Below, piece after piece: positions 46,716-54,158 of a DNA stretch of 64,000 nucleotides. The position numbers and the translations under genes were made by a program. The stretch spans positions 248,001 through 312,000 of the forward strand of contig JBNKCX010000041.1 of NCBI GenBank assembly GCA_050287965.1. Direction: 5' to 3'. The notes under the pieces are model-generated. The model was not told the origin of the DNA, made no database searches, and worked only from the letters and a program-made list of their open reading frames with translations. The number at the start of each line of letters is the position of its first letter. Within the stretch, counting starts at the first letter, position 1. Source of the stretch: CBFDBF01 sp050287965 (lineage in GTDB: Bacteria; Pseudomonadota; Gammaproteobacteria; Chromatiales; Chromatiaceae).

Positions 46716-47626
46716 GACTCCACCAATTCTGTGAGTAACGAAACCGCTCTCTCCAGATTACCGAATTCAAGATACCAGGTATCACACTGATCAATTACAT
46801 CCGCGACCGCGGTAAAACCCCTCGCGCCTTGCAACCGGTAATTGAAGGAATTTCCGGAAAGCTTCAGAAAAGCACGCCCTTTTGCAAAGGGATGCAAAAG
46901 TTCCTCAGCTCCGCGTCGGAATTGAGGAAACACAATCAAGTTCGGCTTAATTGCTTTTTCCGCCTCACGCAAACTCAACGCGGAGGGTCGCAGATGAGCC
47001 ACATCTCCTTTTCGGGTTTTACTATAGGTGGGTCCCAATACCGCCTCTCCGGAGTAGCCCCGAATAACACTAATGGATTCATTCTTCAGGGGAATTGGTC
47101 TGGGTATCGGCTCCAGCAACCCGCTCTCCGGACGAAACAGACCGAATTCATCGGATAGCAGACGCCAACCGGAGAGCATCAAGGCGGAACAGAGTGTACT
47201 TTTGCCCGACCCGGGAGTCGCGGGTAACAGCAGGCCTTTTCCACGATGCTCCAGAACCGCCGCGTGAAACATAAGGTACTGGTGCGCCTGGGTCGCGATC
47301 AACCAATTCAGACCCCATTCAAAATGGGGAAAACTGTGATCAAGGGGGAAAGGTTCAAAGGGAGTGGAACTATCGGTCTCGAATCGGACCTGGGGCCGCA
47401 GAAAGCGTCGGAATGACCGCGGCCGGGTCATCCGAATGGAAAAATCGAAAAAGCCGTCCCGCGTATTCAGACTTACGGACGATTCGCTATAGAGCAGCGC
47501 CAGTGTCTCCGCAAAACCGGGGACATCGTTTCTCAGATGGATATCAAAAGGTCCTATGGAACAAAGGATACCCTGCTCGTTTAGCGCCGTTTCCAGCTCG
47601 CTTGGTGCCAGTTCAGTGAGGGTCAT
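46712..47626 (-). CDS. HprK-related kinase A
   Basis: A 304-residue protein resembling the kinase domain of HPr kinase/phosphorylase. The P-loop ATPGSGKST lies at 136-144, His121 sits in a MFHAAVLE strand where HprK has its catalytic His, and LLSDEFG (~156-162) gives the downstream acidic residue. The N-terminal ~100 residues are not HPrK-like. True HprK phosphorylates Ser46 of HPr, but no HPr gene is here. Related kinases in lasso-peptide clusters phosphorylate the precursor peptide. It overlaps the PqqD-like gene by 14 bp. Confidence 0.85.
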   Translation of the reverse strand: MTLTELAPSELETALNEQGILCSIGPFDIHLRNDVPGFAETLALLYSESSVSLNTRDGFFDFSIRMTRPRSFRRFLRPQVRFETDSSTPFEPFPLDHSFPHFEWGLNWLIATQAHQYLMFHAAVLEHRGKGLLLPATPGSGKSTLCSALMLSGWRLLSDEFGLFRPESGLLEPIPRPIPLKNESISVIRGYSGEAVLGPTYSKTRKGDVAHLRPSALSLREAEKAIKPNLIVFPQFRRGAEELLHPFAKGRAFLKLSGNSFNYRLQGARGFTAVADVIDQCDTWYLEFGNLERAVSLLTELVES

Positions 47627-47903
47627 TTTTCGCGTATTGTTCTATCAGCCCGAGTTGTATCAACTGGTCCATATGATCGCTGATTACTTCGTTCAGTTTT
47701 TCCTTCTGCTCCGCTCCGTAGTGGTCCGCCAGCAGGTCCCGCAGTTCGGATTCGGATCGGAACTCATCCACGCAGGCGCACAGCAGCCGCCAGGCGATAT
47801 CGTTAAGGATATGGGTATCCCCGGTGTGAGGATTGAATAAAAAGACCTCGGATTCCCAATGACGCACGATCAGGTCGTTGAAGACCTCACAACGCCAAAT
47901 CAT
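47613..47903 (-). CDS. PqqD-like peptide chaperone (HprK-A system)
   Basis: A 96-residue winged-helix protein of the PqqD/RiPP-recognition-element type. WESEVFLFNPHTGDTHILN is the beta hairpin, and IAWRLLCACVDEFRSESELRDLLADHY (shortened to LLCACVDEFRSESELRDLL) the helices. PqqD-like proteins bind leader peptides of ribosomal peptides and hand them to modifying enzymes. Coupling to the HprK-related kinase by gene overlap implies a peptide substrate for the pair. Confidence 0.87.
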   Translation of the reverse strand: MIWRCEVFNDLIVRHWESEVFLFNPHTGDTHILNDIAWRLLCACVDEFRSESELRDLLADHYGAEQKEKLNEVISDHMDQLIQLGLIEQYAKNDPH

Positions 47904-47933
47904 GGGGGATACCGAAATAAGGAGGCTATTGCC

Positions 47934-48341
47934 CTATTTTTTTGGAATGAAAGAGTTATAGCACGAGCGAGTGACAGGGTAACCCTCTTTCTCTGTACAA
48001 AATTCCCCGGACTGGTCGACGTACTTCAGGCATTTCTTGGTTACGGTACCGTACTTGCTATCGTACGACACATACTTGCGCAACCATTCGTCCGTTTGGT
48101 ATTTGGTTATACACTTGGGCGGCTGATACGGGGGCTCTTTTATACATTGAAGACTGCTTGAGTTCGCTAGCGCTTCACCGCTGCTCAAGGTCATAATAAC
48201 CGGAGCCACCGAGGCGATTCCTTGAATAACTGTCCGGCGCGCAGCAAACTCCTTCTGTTCTGAGGAGGACGGCGATTTTTCTGTTTTTGACTGCTTGTCG
48301 GTTACTGACTGCTTGCTGCGGTCCGTCATAGGTTGCTCCAT
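47934..48341 (-). CDS. Small exported Cys-containing protein with twin-arginine leader
   Basis: A 135-residue protein that I do not recognise as a family. The first ~30 residues are hydrophilic and Ser/Lys rich. Then ARRTVIQGIASVAPVIMTL forms a twin-arginine plus hydrophobic segment, ending SGEALA before NSSS, a good cleavage site. The mature ~75 residues hold five cysteines (CIKEPPYQPPKC, KKC, EFC, RSC). AGGA precedes the ATG at 48341. It is first in the strand before pqqD-hprK-GNAT with only 30 bp to pqqD, so it is the natural candidate for the modified substrate. That role is inference. Confidence 0.7.
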   Translation of the reverse strand: MEQPMTDRSKQSVTDKQSKTEKSPSSSEQKEFAARRTVIQGIASVAPVIMTLSSGEALANSSSLQCIKEPPYQPPKCITKYQTDEWLRKYVSYDSKYGTVTKKCLKYVDQSGEFCTEKEGYPVTRSCYNSFIPKK

Positions 48342-48580
48342 ATGATCCTGAATCTACTCGGTTTTATAATAATGGGGATAATAACCCGTATATTTTTAAA
48401 GCAATTTTTATACCTACTTTACTTATCATATTGTTTAATATGGGATTTCGTTCCCTCATTTTCGAGACTTTATCGGCATATTGTAAAAAATATTGACAGT
48501 TCCTGACAGGTTTTTTTCCTTTGTCATGACAAAAATGCGTATTTTTGATGATTCTTATTCCTATAACGGCCTGGTAGACA
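48342..48580. promoter_or_regulatory. AT-rich divergent intergenic region of the HprK-A cluster
   Basis: This 239-bp region between the exported-peptide gene (minus) and the nucleotidyltransferase gene (plus) is far richer in A and T than the flanks, with runs such as TATATTTTTAAAGC. It contains TTGACA at about 48493 for the plus strand without a good -10. It should hold both promoters. High AT content could also reflect recent transfer or nucleoid-protein silencing. Confidence 0.5.
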
Positions 48581-49642
48581 GTGGATCACACACTTCTCGA
48601 CATCATTACCCACCCTTCCCTGCTCCCCGGGTTACAACCCGCGGAGCAGACCAATATCGTCAGACAGGCCAGGAACGCGGGGTTGCTCGGGTTTCTCGAG
48701 GCGCGTATCGGATTCACCAACGTTTCCGGCAAGCTTCGTGACCATCTTCTCAGCGCCAAGGTGCACGCCGACTACAACAACCAGGTTCTGACCTGGGAGA
48801 TAAATCGCCTGGGAAAAATTCTGGCGCCGATGCAGGGGCCGATAATTCTCCTCAAGGGTGCGGCGTACAAAGCCCTGGATCTCGGGCTTGCGGAAGGGAG
48901 ACTCTCATCCGACGTGGACCTTTTGCTGCCCCGTGAACAACTCCCGGAAGCGGAATCCCTGCTCCTTTCCGCCGGGTGGCGGCCTCTGAGTGATGATGAT
49001 TATGAGCAGCACTATTACCGGGAATGGATGCACGAATTGCCACCTCTGCAAAACGATGTACGGAACACCGTCGTCGATCTGCATCACACTATCCTGCCGT
49101 TAACATCCCGCCTGAAACCCGATCCGGATAAATTGATATCCGCCGCCGTCCCCATGGAGCATACCCCCTTCCATACATTGACACCGGAGGATACCGTCCT
49201 GCACCGGGCCACCCATCTGTTCCATGACGGAGACCTCCGCGACAGCCTGCGTGAAATGGTGGATATCCATGAATTGCTCGTCTGCTACTCCGAGCAGCGC
49301 GAATTCTTTATCCATCTCTCGCAGCGGGCACATGAACTTGGGCTTGCCAAACCGCTGTTTTACGCGTTGTACTTCTGTCGGCGCCTGTTGCGTACCGATA
49401 TTCCCGAGCAGGTCATAAGTGATTTAGCACCATACGCAAATCCCGCTCTGATACGGAAACTTCTATGCTATCTCATGGAACAGCAGCTGAGCTCCGTATC
49501 TCTCGGTCGACGCGGATTACTGCCAAAGCTCTCGGGCTGGATACTTTTTGTTCGTTCTCATTGGATCAAGATGCCGCCGCTCATGCTGACACGTCATCTC
49601 CTGACCCAGATCCGGCGACGCGGTGGAATCAAACCCGGTTGA
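48581..49642 (+). CDS. Nucleotidyltransferase family protein (NTP_transf_5-like)
   Basis: A 353-residue protein. ILLKGAAYKALDLGLAEGR followed by LSSDVDLLLPREQ (Asp111 and Asp113) is the pattern of the PF14907 nucleotidyltransferase family, with two acidic metal ligands. The rest is helical. Members occur in lasso-peptide and other RiPP-like clusters, sometimes with HprK-like kinases. Start is GTG at 48581 with a weak site. Divergent from the exported-peptide gene, so probably coregulated. Substrate unknown. Confidence 0.82.
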   Translation: MDHTLLDIITHPSLLPGLQPAEQTNIVRQARNAGLLGFLEARIGFTNVSGKLRDHLLSAKVHADYNNQVLTWEINRLGKILAPMQGPIILLKGAAYKALDLGLAEGRLSSDVDLLLPREQLPEAESLLLSAGWRPLSDDDYEQHYYREWMHELPPLQNDVRNTVVDLHHTILPLTSRLKPDPDKLISAAVPMEHTPFHTLTPEDTVLHRATHLFHDGDLRDSLREMVDIHELLVCYSEQREFFIHLSQRAHELGLAKPLFYALYFCRRLLRTDIPEQVISDLAPYANPALIRKLLCYLMEQQLSSVSLGRRGLLPKLSGWILFVRSHWIKMPPLMLTRHLLTQIRRRGGIKPG

Positions 49643-49674
49643 GCCATCCATAACACCGCGCAAATTACGATGCG

Positions 49675-50787
49675 TTAGCGGATCACACGCATTCGCCCTG
49701 ATCTGCCGATAACGCGGGATTTCAGCCCTTTTAACACATGCACAGCGCTTGTGAACGAGAGCGGAAAATATACGAAATCCACATAGCAGCGTATCCCCGA
49801 TGTCCATTTTTTCAGCCACGGTTCCGCCCTTCCCAGGAACTCGATGCCTTTCAGGCGCTGTTCGAAGGCAAAACGAACCACCTGATTCATGAGAACCGCC
49901 CCTGGTGAGCAGAAACCATACTCCTGGTCATGAGCAATCTTCAATGTCCAGAGTTTCCCGTATTTAACGCTGAAGATTTGCGCCGCGATCAATCGATCGT
50001 CAATTTTCATGCCGGCGTAATAAAGATATCCGTTGTCCGACGCCAATGAAACAAAAGTGGAAAAAAAATTATTTAGATGCGCAATGCTTGTAATTGCGCT
50101 TCCCCGCCGCGCCTTCCAGCTGCGCCGCTCCAGTGACAGGAACTCGCTGAAATAGTGCTGTTGCGTCCGTCTCTCCATCTTAACGATATCAAAACAAACC
50201 ACCCCGATCTTCTCCGCCTTCCGCAACGCCCGTGATAAATCATTGCGGTTTTTCGATGTCAGACTCGCAAAAAATTCCTTCCAGTCTGCCTTGATCTCCA
50301 GATATTGGGAGTATGAAGGGTTTTTCTCCTTCGCCTGGGATACCAGATATGCAAATTTCCAGAACCTAAAGCCATGGATGGGACTACTCTGAGGAATCCT
50401 GTGAAAACAAACCGGGATATCCTGCCGGGCAATAGCTCGCATTAAAGCCGCAAGTGATGCTTCGTCCCTGTACAGGAAATCCGACGGTTCATACAAACGG
50501 GGGAACCCGATCAAATACAATCGTGCTCTAACCCCGACACCGACTTTCAATAATGGCGCAATAGCGCATATCCGCCCCCCTTGCCGGTAAATATAGAAGT
50601 GGATTTCGTTTTGCGAAAAAAGTGTGCGGGCGGCTGTTACTACCCATTCATGGCGCAACAGAGGATTCTCCATGATATCCGCGACCTCATTCCACTGATC
50701 GCGCAGCGATCGCAGTTCCCCAATATCTTTTACGATCTCTATCATACCGGAGTAATCAGTGGTTCTATCGCCACCTGGTTCAAGCAC
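49675..50787 (-). CDS. Second GNAT/FemAB-like acyltransferase
   Basis: A 370-residue protein of the same broad type as the one at 45558. KNRNDLSRALRKAEKIGVV is the typical basic helix of FemAB/CelD-like proteins, followed by FLSLERRSWKARRGSAI and DDRLIAAQIFSVKYGKLW. It is GTG-started (AAGGA ten bases upstream) 6 bp after the proline-dehydrogenase-like gene, so the two are one transcript. FemAB-like proteins are common in exosortase/EPS loci, and one of these may work with that pathway downstream; this is inference. Confidence 0.8.
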   Translation of the reverse strand: MLEPGGDRTTDYSGMIEIVKDIGELRSLRDQWNEVADIMENPLLRHEWVVTAARTLFSQNEIHFYIYRQGGRICAIAPLLKVGVGVRARLYLIGFPRLYEPSDFLYRDEASLAALMRAIARQDIPVCFHRIPQSSPIHGFRFWKFAYLVSQAKEKNPSYSQYLEIKADWKEFFASLTSKNRNDLSRALRKAEKIGVVCFDIVKMERRTQQHYFSEFLSLERRSWKARRGSAITSIAHLNNFFSTFVSLASDNGYLYYAGMKIDDRLIAAQIFSVKYGKLWTLKIAHDQEYGFCSPGAVLMNQVVRFAFEQRLKGIEFLGRAEPWLKKWTSGIRCYVDFVYFPLSFTSAVHVLKGLKSRVIGRSGRMRVIR

Positions 50788-50793
50788 TTTGGG

Positions 50794-51639
50794 TCATTCC
50801 TTCAAGCCGAATACCCGGACAATTGCGTCTTTCAATATCCACATCAATATACGCGGCCTCCGTTTCAGATCGGATAGGGCGTACGGCAGATAGGCAACAC
50901 CGTACGGAACATATACCCGGACCGGAACACCCTTATCCACCGCTATATGAGAGACTCCCATAGGCAAGCCATACAAAAGTTCAAGCTCGCAAGGGGTATC
51001 GCTTGCGGTAAGAATATCCAAACATTCTTCCACCAGTTTTGGATCGTGCGATGCGATCGATACCATCGGCACCTTACCGGCAAGTGCCCTCACTATTTCC
51101 AAATAACGCGCCTCGATGTCAAGTGAGGGATTCCACGGATCTCTCCATTGGCCCTTGACGATCCTTACCGAGCAGCCTGCATCTATAACCTGATTAACAT
51201 CATGCAGGCTCCGATCCCACCGCGCCGGCAACGTGCATCCCATGTTTGGATAAACCTTTACCGCCTCTCGCAGCAGCTCGAAAGTCGCCTGTACTGAGTG
51301 GGGATACATAGAATCGAAATGGATTCTGGTCCCTTTGGATTTCGCGGCCTCAATGATATCCAGCAAATACTTGAATTGATAACCGAAGGATGGCGCCTTG
51401 ATGGAAAGATAGGAATCAAAACCCTCCGCCTGCACGGCAGTCAACGCGTCGATATAACGCCGTGTGATTTCCGTGTAGGATTCTCTTTCATCGTCCCACG
51501 GGCAGACAGTTGTTCCCCACCCCGCCCGGTGGTATTTCCGGCAGACCCTGAGTCCGTCGACGAGATTTTCACCTGCTATATAGGAAGGTGCTATGTAGCG
51601 CCCGATCCGACCCAGGATCCGGATTATTATTCTTTTCAA
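50794..51639 (-). CDS. Proline dehydrogenase-like TIM-barrel protein
   Basis: A 281-residue protein similar to the short monofunctional proline dehydrogenases. SIKAPSFGYQFKYLLDIIEAAKSKG (shortened), SVRIVKGQWRDP, SIASHDPKLVEECL, LELLYGLPMGV and VRVYVPYGVAYLPYAL mark the barrel strands. True ProDH oxidises proline with FAD; here the R-x-V-K-G and Y-V-P-Y-G motifs are close to family. Pairing with a GNAT-like gene is unusual for proline catabolism, so its substrate may be a different imino acid. It is the first gene of the two-gene unit. Confidence 0.72.
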   Translation of the reverse strand: MKRIIIRILGRIGRYIAPSYIAGENLVDGLRVCRKYHRAGWGTTVCPWDDERESYTEITRRYIDALTAVQAEGFDSYLSIKAPSFGYQFKYLLDIIEAAKSKGTRIHFDSMYPHSVQATFELLREAVKVYPNMGCTLPARWDRSLHDVNQVIDAGCSVRIVKGQWRDPWNPSLDIEARYLEIVRALAGKVPMVSIASHDPKLVEECLDILTASDTPCELELLYGLPMGVSHIAVDKGVPVRVYVPYGVAYLPYALSDLKRRPRILMWILKDAIVRVFGLKE

Positions 51640-51651
51640 GATATAGACCCG

Positions 51652-52047
51652 CTAATGCACCTCGATCCGAAATTCAGGTGCATTATGTATGTAATGCTTT
51701 ACGGTGCACAGATCAATCGCCTTTACGATACTGCCACGATATTTATCCGGGAATCCATGGGGTAGAGTCAAACGATAGGTGACCTTACCCGCATGAGGGG
51801 GCTTATCCTCCCTCTCCCAGTCCATCTCCATACGCATTCCCTCCGCTGGAATATCCCGTGAGTGGCAAAATCCAAGGGCGAATATCCCGGCACAAGCCGC
51901 CATGGAGGCGAGAAAAAGATCGAACGGCTCGGGGGCGGAGGCCTCTCCTCCGCGCTTGATGGACTGATCGGTGTTAATGGTGAAATCCCCGACCTTGATG
52001 TCCACTTTCTTTCCACCTGGGAACAGAACCTCAAGTGTTTCTTTCAT
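51652..52047 (-). CDS. OsmC-family thiol peroxidase-like protein
   Basis: A 131-residue OsmC/Ohr-fold protein. The two conserved cysteines are in SMAACAGIFALGFC (first) and IDLCTVKHY (second). The PEPFDLFLASMAACAG region is the family hallmark. Members reduce organic hydroperoxides or fix reactive sulfur species. It starts between the NTE-like gene and the ProDH-like gene, and the stop lies 12 bp from the ProDH start; whether they are cotranscribed is uncertain. Confidence 0.88.
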   Translation of the reverse strand: MKETLEVLFPGGKKVDIKVGDFTINTDQSIKRGGEASAPEPFDLFLASMAACAGIFALGFCHSRDIPAEGMRMEMDWEREDKPPHAGKVTYRLTLPHGFPDKYRGSIVKAIDLCTVKHYIHNAPEFRIEVH

Positions 52048-52187
52048 GGAACCTACCTCTTAAGGATCATCTGGTTATTCTGTCGCCGCAATCAGTCTTG
52101 ATAGGGTTCATGCTTCCGGCGATCATTATCACATTTTTCGCTCAACCGCGATCCGGCCCGAATTAGAAAAAATCAGGGTCTGCGTTA

Positions 52188-54041
52188 TCAGGCAATCGCG
52201 CCGGATTCCAACAGCCGGGCGGTCTCCTCGTAGCCGGCGGCCACGATTGCTTCCATGGAGCGCCATTCCAGGCTCTCGAATTGCGTTACCTGGGGTCGTA
52301 TCAACACATCCGCCCCACTCATGGCGTCCATCATGGATTGTTCTTTCGCGAAGGTACCGGCCGCCAGCAATACATCCAGGATTGACGGCCACTGTACCGA
52401 ATTCTCCCGCTTAAAACGACTGAATAGGTATTCTCTCGCACTCATTTCCAGTGAGTCCTTTATTCCGCCGCGCAATTTGGAACTGTTTGATACTTCAACC
52501 GCAATAATCTTCCCGGCGAACCGGTTTCGCGCCTCACCAACCGGCAGTCCGGTAACGATACTGCCATCCACCAGCATTTCACCATTCTGTATAACCGGCG
52601 GGAATATGCCCGGAATCGACACGCTGGCGCGGACCGTCTCCCAGACCACTCCCCGGTCTATGAAAACCGTCTGTATCGAGGTAAGACTCGCCGTTACAAA
52701 AAACACCGGCAGCCAAAGATCCTCAATCCTCGCCTCTCCGAATCCCTGACGTAGATTTCTATTGCACTTGTGCCCGGTAACCAGACTTACAAGGGGAAAG
52801 GTGTAATCACTGGTGGGGTTCGAGGCGATGAACATCTTCCTGTTTACTTCCATCATCTCTTCATAATCCATACCCATCGCAACCTCAGCCGCGATGACGG
52901 CCCCCATACTCGTCCCTGCGAGATGGTCGATCGCAATTCCATGCTCCAGCAGTGCCCGAACGGCACCGACATGAGCAAAACCCCGTGCACCGCCACCACC
53001 GAGTACCAAACCGACCGCTTCTCCCAGTATGCAACGAACAATACGGTCATAATCGGCGTCCTTACCCTCCACCGCGTGATAATGGTGCCTGAATGATCGA
53101 TCCTTAAACCAGGCCGCAGTGCCTTTGGGGAGAGTCGCATCATCTTTATGCATCACCACCAGATCGGTGTTCGAAAAAGGCAACTGGGAGACCGAATCCC
53201 AAATCTGTTTCTCACCACTGGTCAACTCCGGAGGCATTTTGTCGCCGACAATAAACAGCACGCGATCCGCCTGACGTATGACGAAACTACGCCAGTCCTG
53301 CGATCTTGCCGGAGTCAGATATAGAATAAAATCGTTTTGATCCTCCTGTTCACTGAGCCAACGCGCCAATGGAAGATCTTCGGGCGACACCAGCCCGGTC
53401 GGGATCCTTGCGGCATTCCCATGCCGATCCAGCATCACATCCGTTACCAGCATGACCCGACCTTTCCTCTCAAGGGCGCGACGAAATCTTTCCGCGATTT
53501 TTTCCCCGCTAAGGGTTTCATCCAACACCACCAGGGCTATACTCCCTACCCGCCCTTTCGGTCCGGCGCGTCGTAATGACTGCCGCAGCCGCGCAAACAT
53601 TATTCGAGAAAGCTTGAGTAAAAATTTCGGGGACCGTTCAAACAACTCAATCACGGCTTCTCCCGGAAGCCTGACCAGTTCGCTGTCCCTCTGGGCAACA
53701 ATGGTGACACAACGGGTTTCGCCAAACAGGGCCGACATCTCACCGATGATGTCTCCCGGTGCGATCGCCCCCAGGGGACTCCCATCCCCTCCTTCTTCCT
53801 CCATAACCGCAACCAGGCGACCTCCGGATACGATATAAAGGGAGTCATCGTCATCCCCGCTATTGAAAAGCGCCTCACCGCTTTTCAACCGAATCCACTC
53901 CAACTGGCTCTGGAGAAAGGACAGGACATCGGCATCCAATTCCCGGAAAAGATCCACTGCAGCCAGGTTGAATATCTTTTCGCTGTTCATTCCGTCTATT
54001 CGCACCGTTTCCATACCCGGGAAGTCGGAAACCCTCCCCAT
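52188..54041 (-). CDS. NTE-like patatin phospholipase with cyclic-nucleotide-binding domain
   Basis: A 617-residue protein. A cyclic-nucleotide-binding domain covers ~25-145 (GDIIGEMSALFGETRCVTI). A middle region ~170-330 contains LARWLSEQEDQNDFILYL and FVIRQADRVLFIVG, as in neuropathy-target-esterase proteins. The patatin domain from ~345 has GGGGARG (oxyanion), the nucleophile in GTSMG and the Asp in VDGSI. It probably hydrolyses lysophospholipids at the inner membrane. One cNMP domain instead of two or three as in eukaryotic NTE. ATG at 54041 is the first of three in-frame options (54014, 53990). Confidence 0.87.
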   Translation of the reverse strand: MGRVSDFPGMETVRIDGMNSEKIFNLAAVDLFRELDADVLSFLQSQLEWIRLKSGEALFNSGDDDDSLYIVSGGRLVAVMEEEGGDGSPLGAIAPGDIIGEMSALFGETRCVTIVAQRDSELVRLPGEAVIELFERSPKFLLKLSRIMFARLRQSLRRAGPKGRVGSIALVVLDETLSGEKIAERFRRALERKGRVMLVTDVMLDRHGNAARIPTGLVSPEDLPLARWLSEQEDQNDFILYLTPARSQDWRSFVIRQADRVLFIVGDKMPPELTSGEKQIWDSVSQLPFSNTDLVVMHKDDATLPKGTAAWFKDRSFRHHYHAVEGKDADYDRIVRCILGEAVGLVLGGGGARGFAHVGAVRALLEHGIAIDHLAGTSMGAVIAAEVAMGMDYEEMMEVNRKMFIASNPTSDYTFPLVSLVTGHKCNRNLRQGFGEARIEDLWLPVFFVTASLTSIQTVFIDRGVVWETVRASVSIPGIFPPVIQNGEMLVDGSIVTGLPVGEARNRFAGKIIAVEVSNSSKLRGGIKDSLEMSAREYLFSRFKRENSVQWPSILDVLLAAGTFAKEQSMMDAMSGADVLIRPQVTQFESLEWRSMEAIVAAGYEETARLLESGAIA

Positions 54042-54158
54042 TTATCGGGCAGAGCTTTAATGCTTCCTGTTGCAGTTCTCTTCTATTTTAGTCTCTGGGC
54101 GATCGGCGGGAAGGCCGCAACACGCCATGTTAAGCCGCCGGGGTTGCCGGCCCTTGCC

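Noticed and set aside
46712..47626. Ordinary HPr kinase/phosphorylase hprK of the PTS
   Set aside because: No HPr, EI or PTS-Ntr genes are near, the N-terminal domain is different, and it is coupled to a PqqD-like gene.
45558..49642. Canonical lasso-peptide cluster
   Set aside because: No asparagine-synthetase-like cyclase or transglutaminase-like protease is present, and the small protein is far longer than a lasso precursor.
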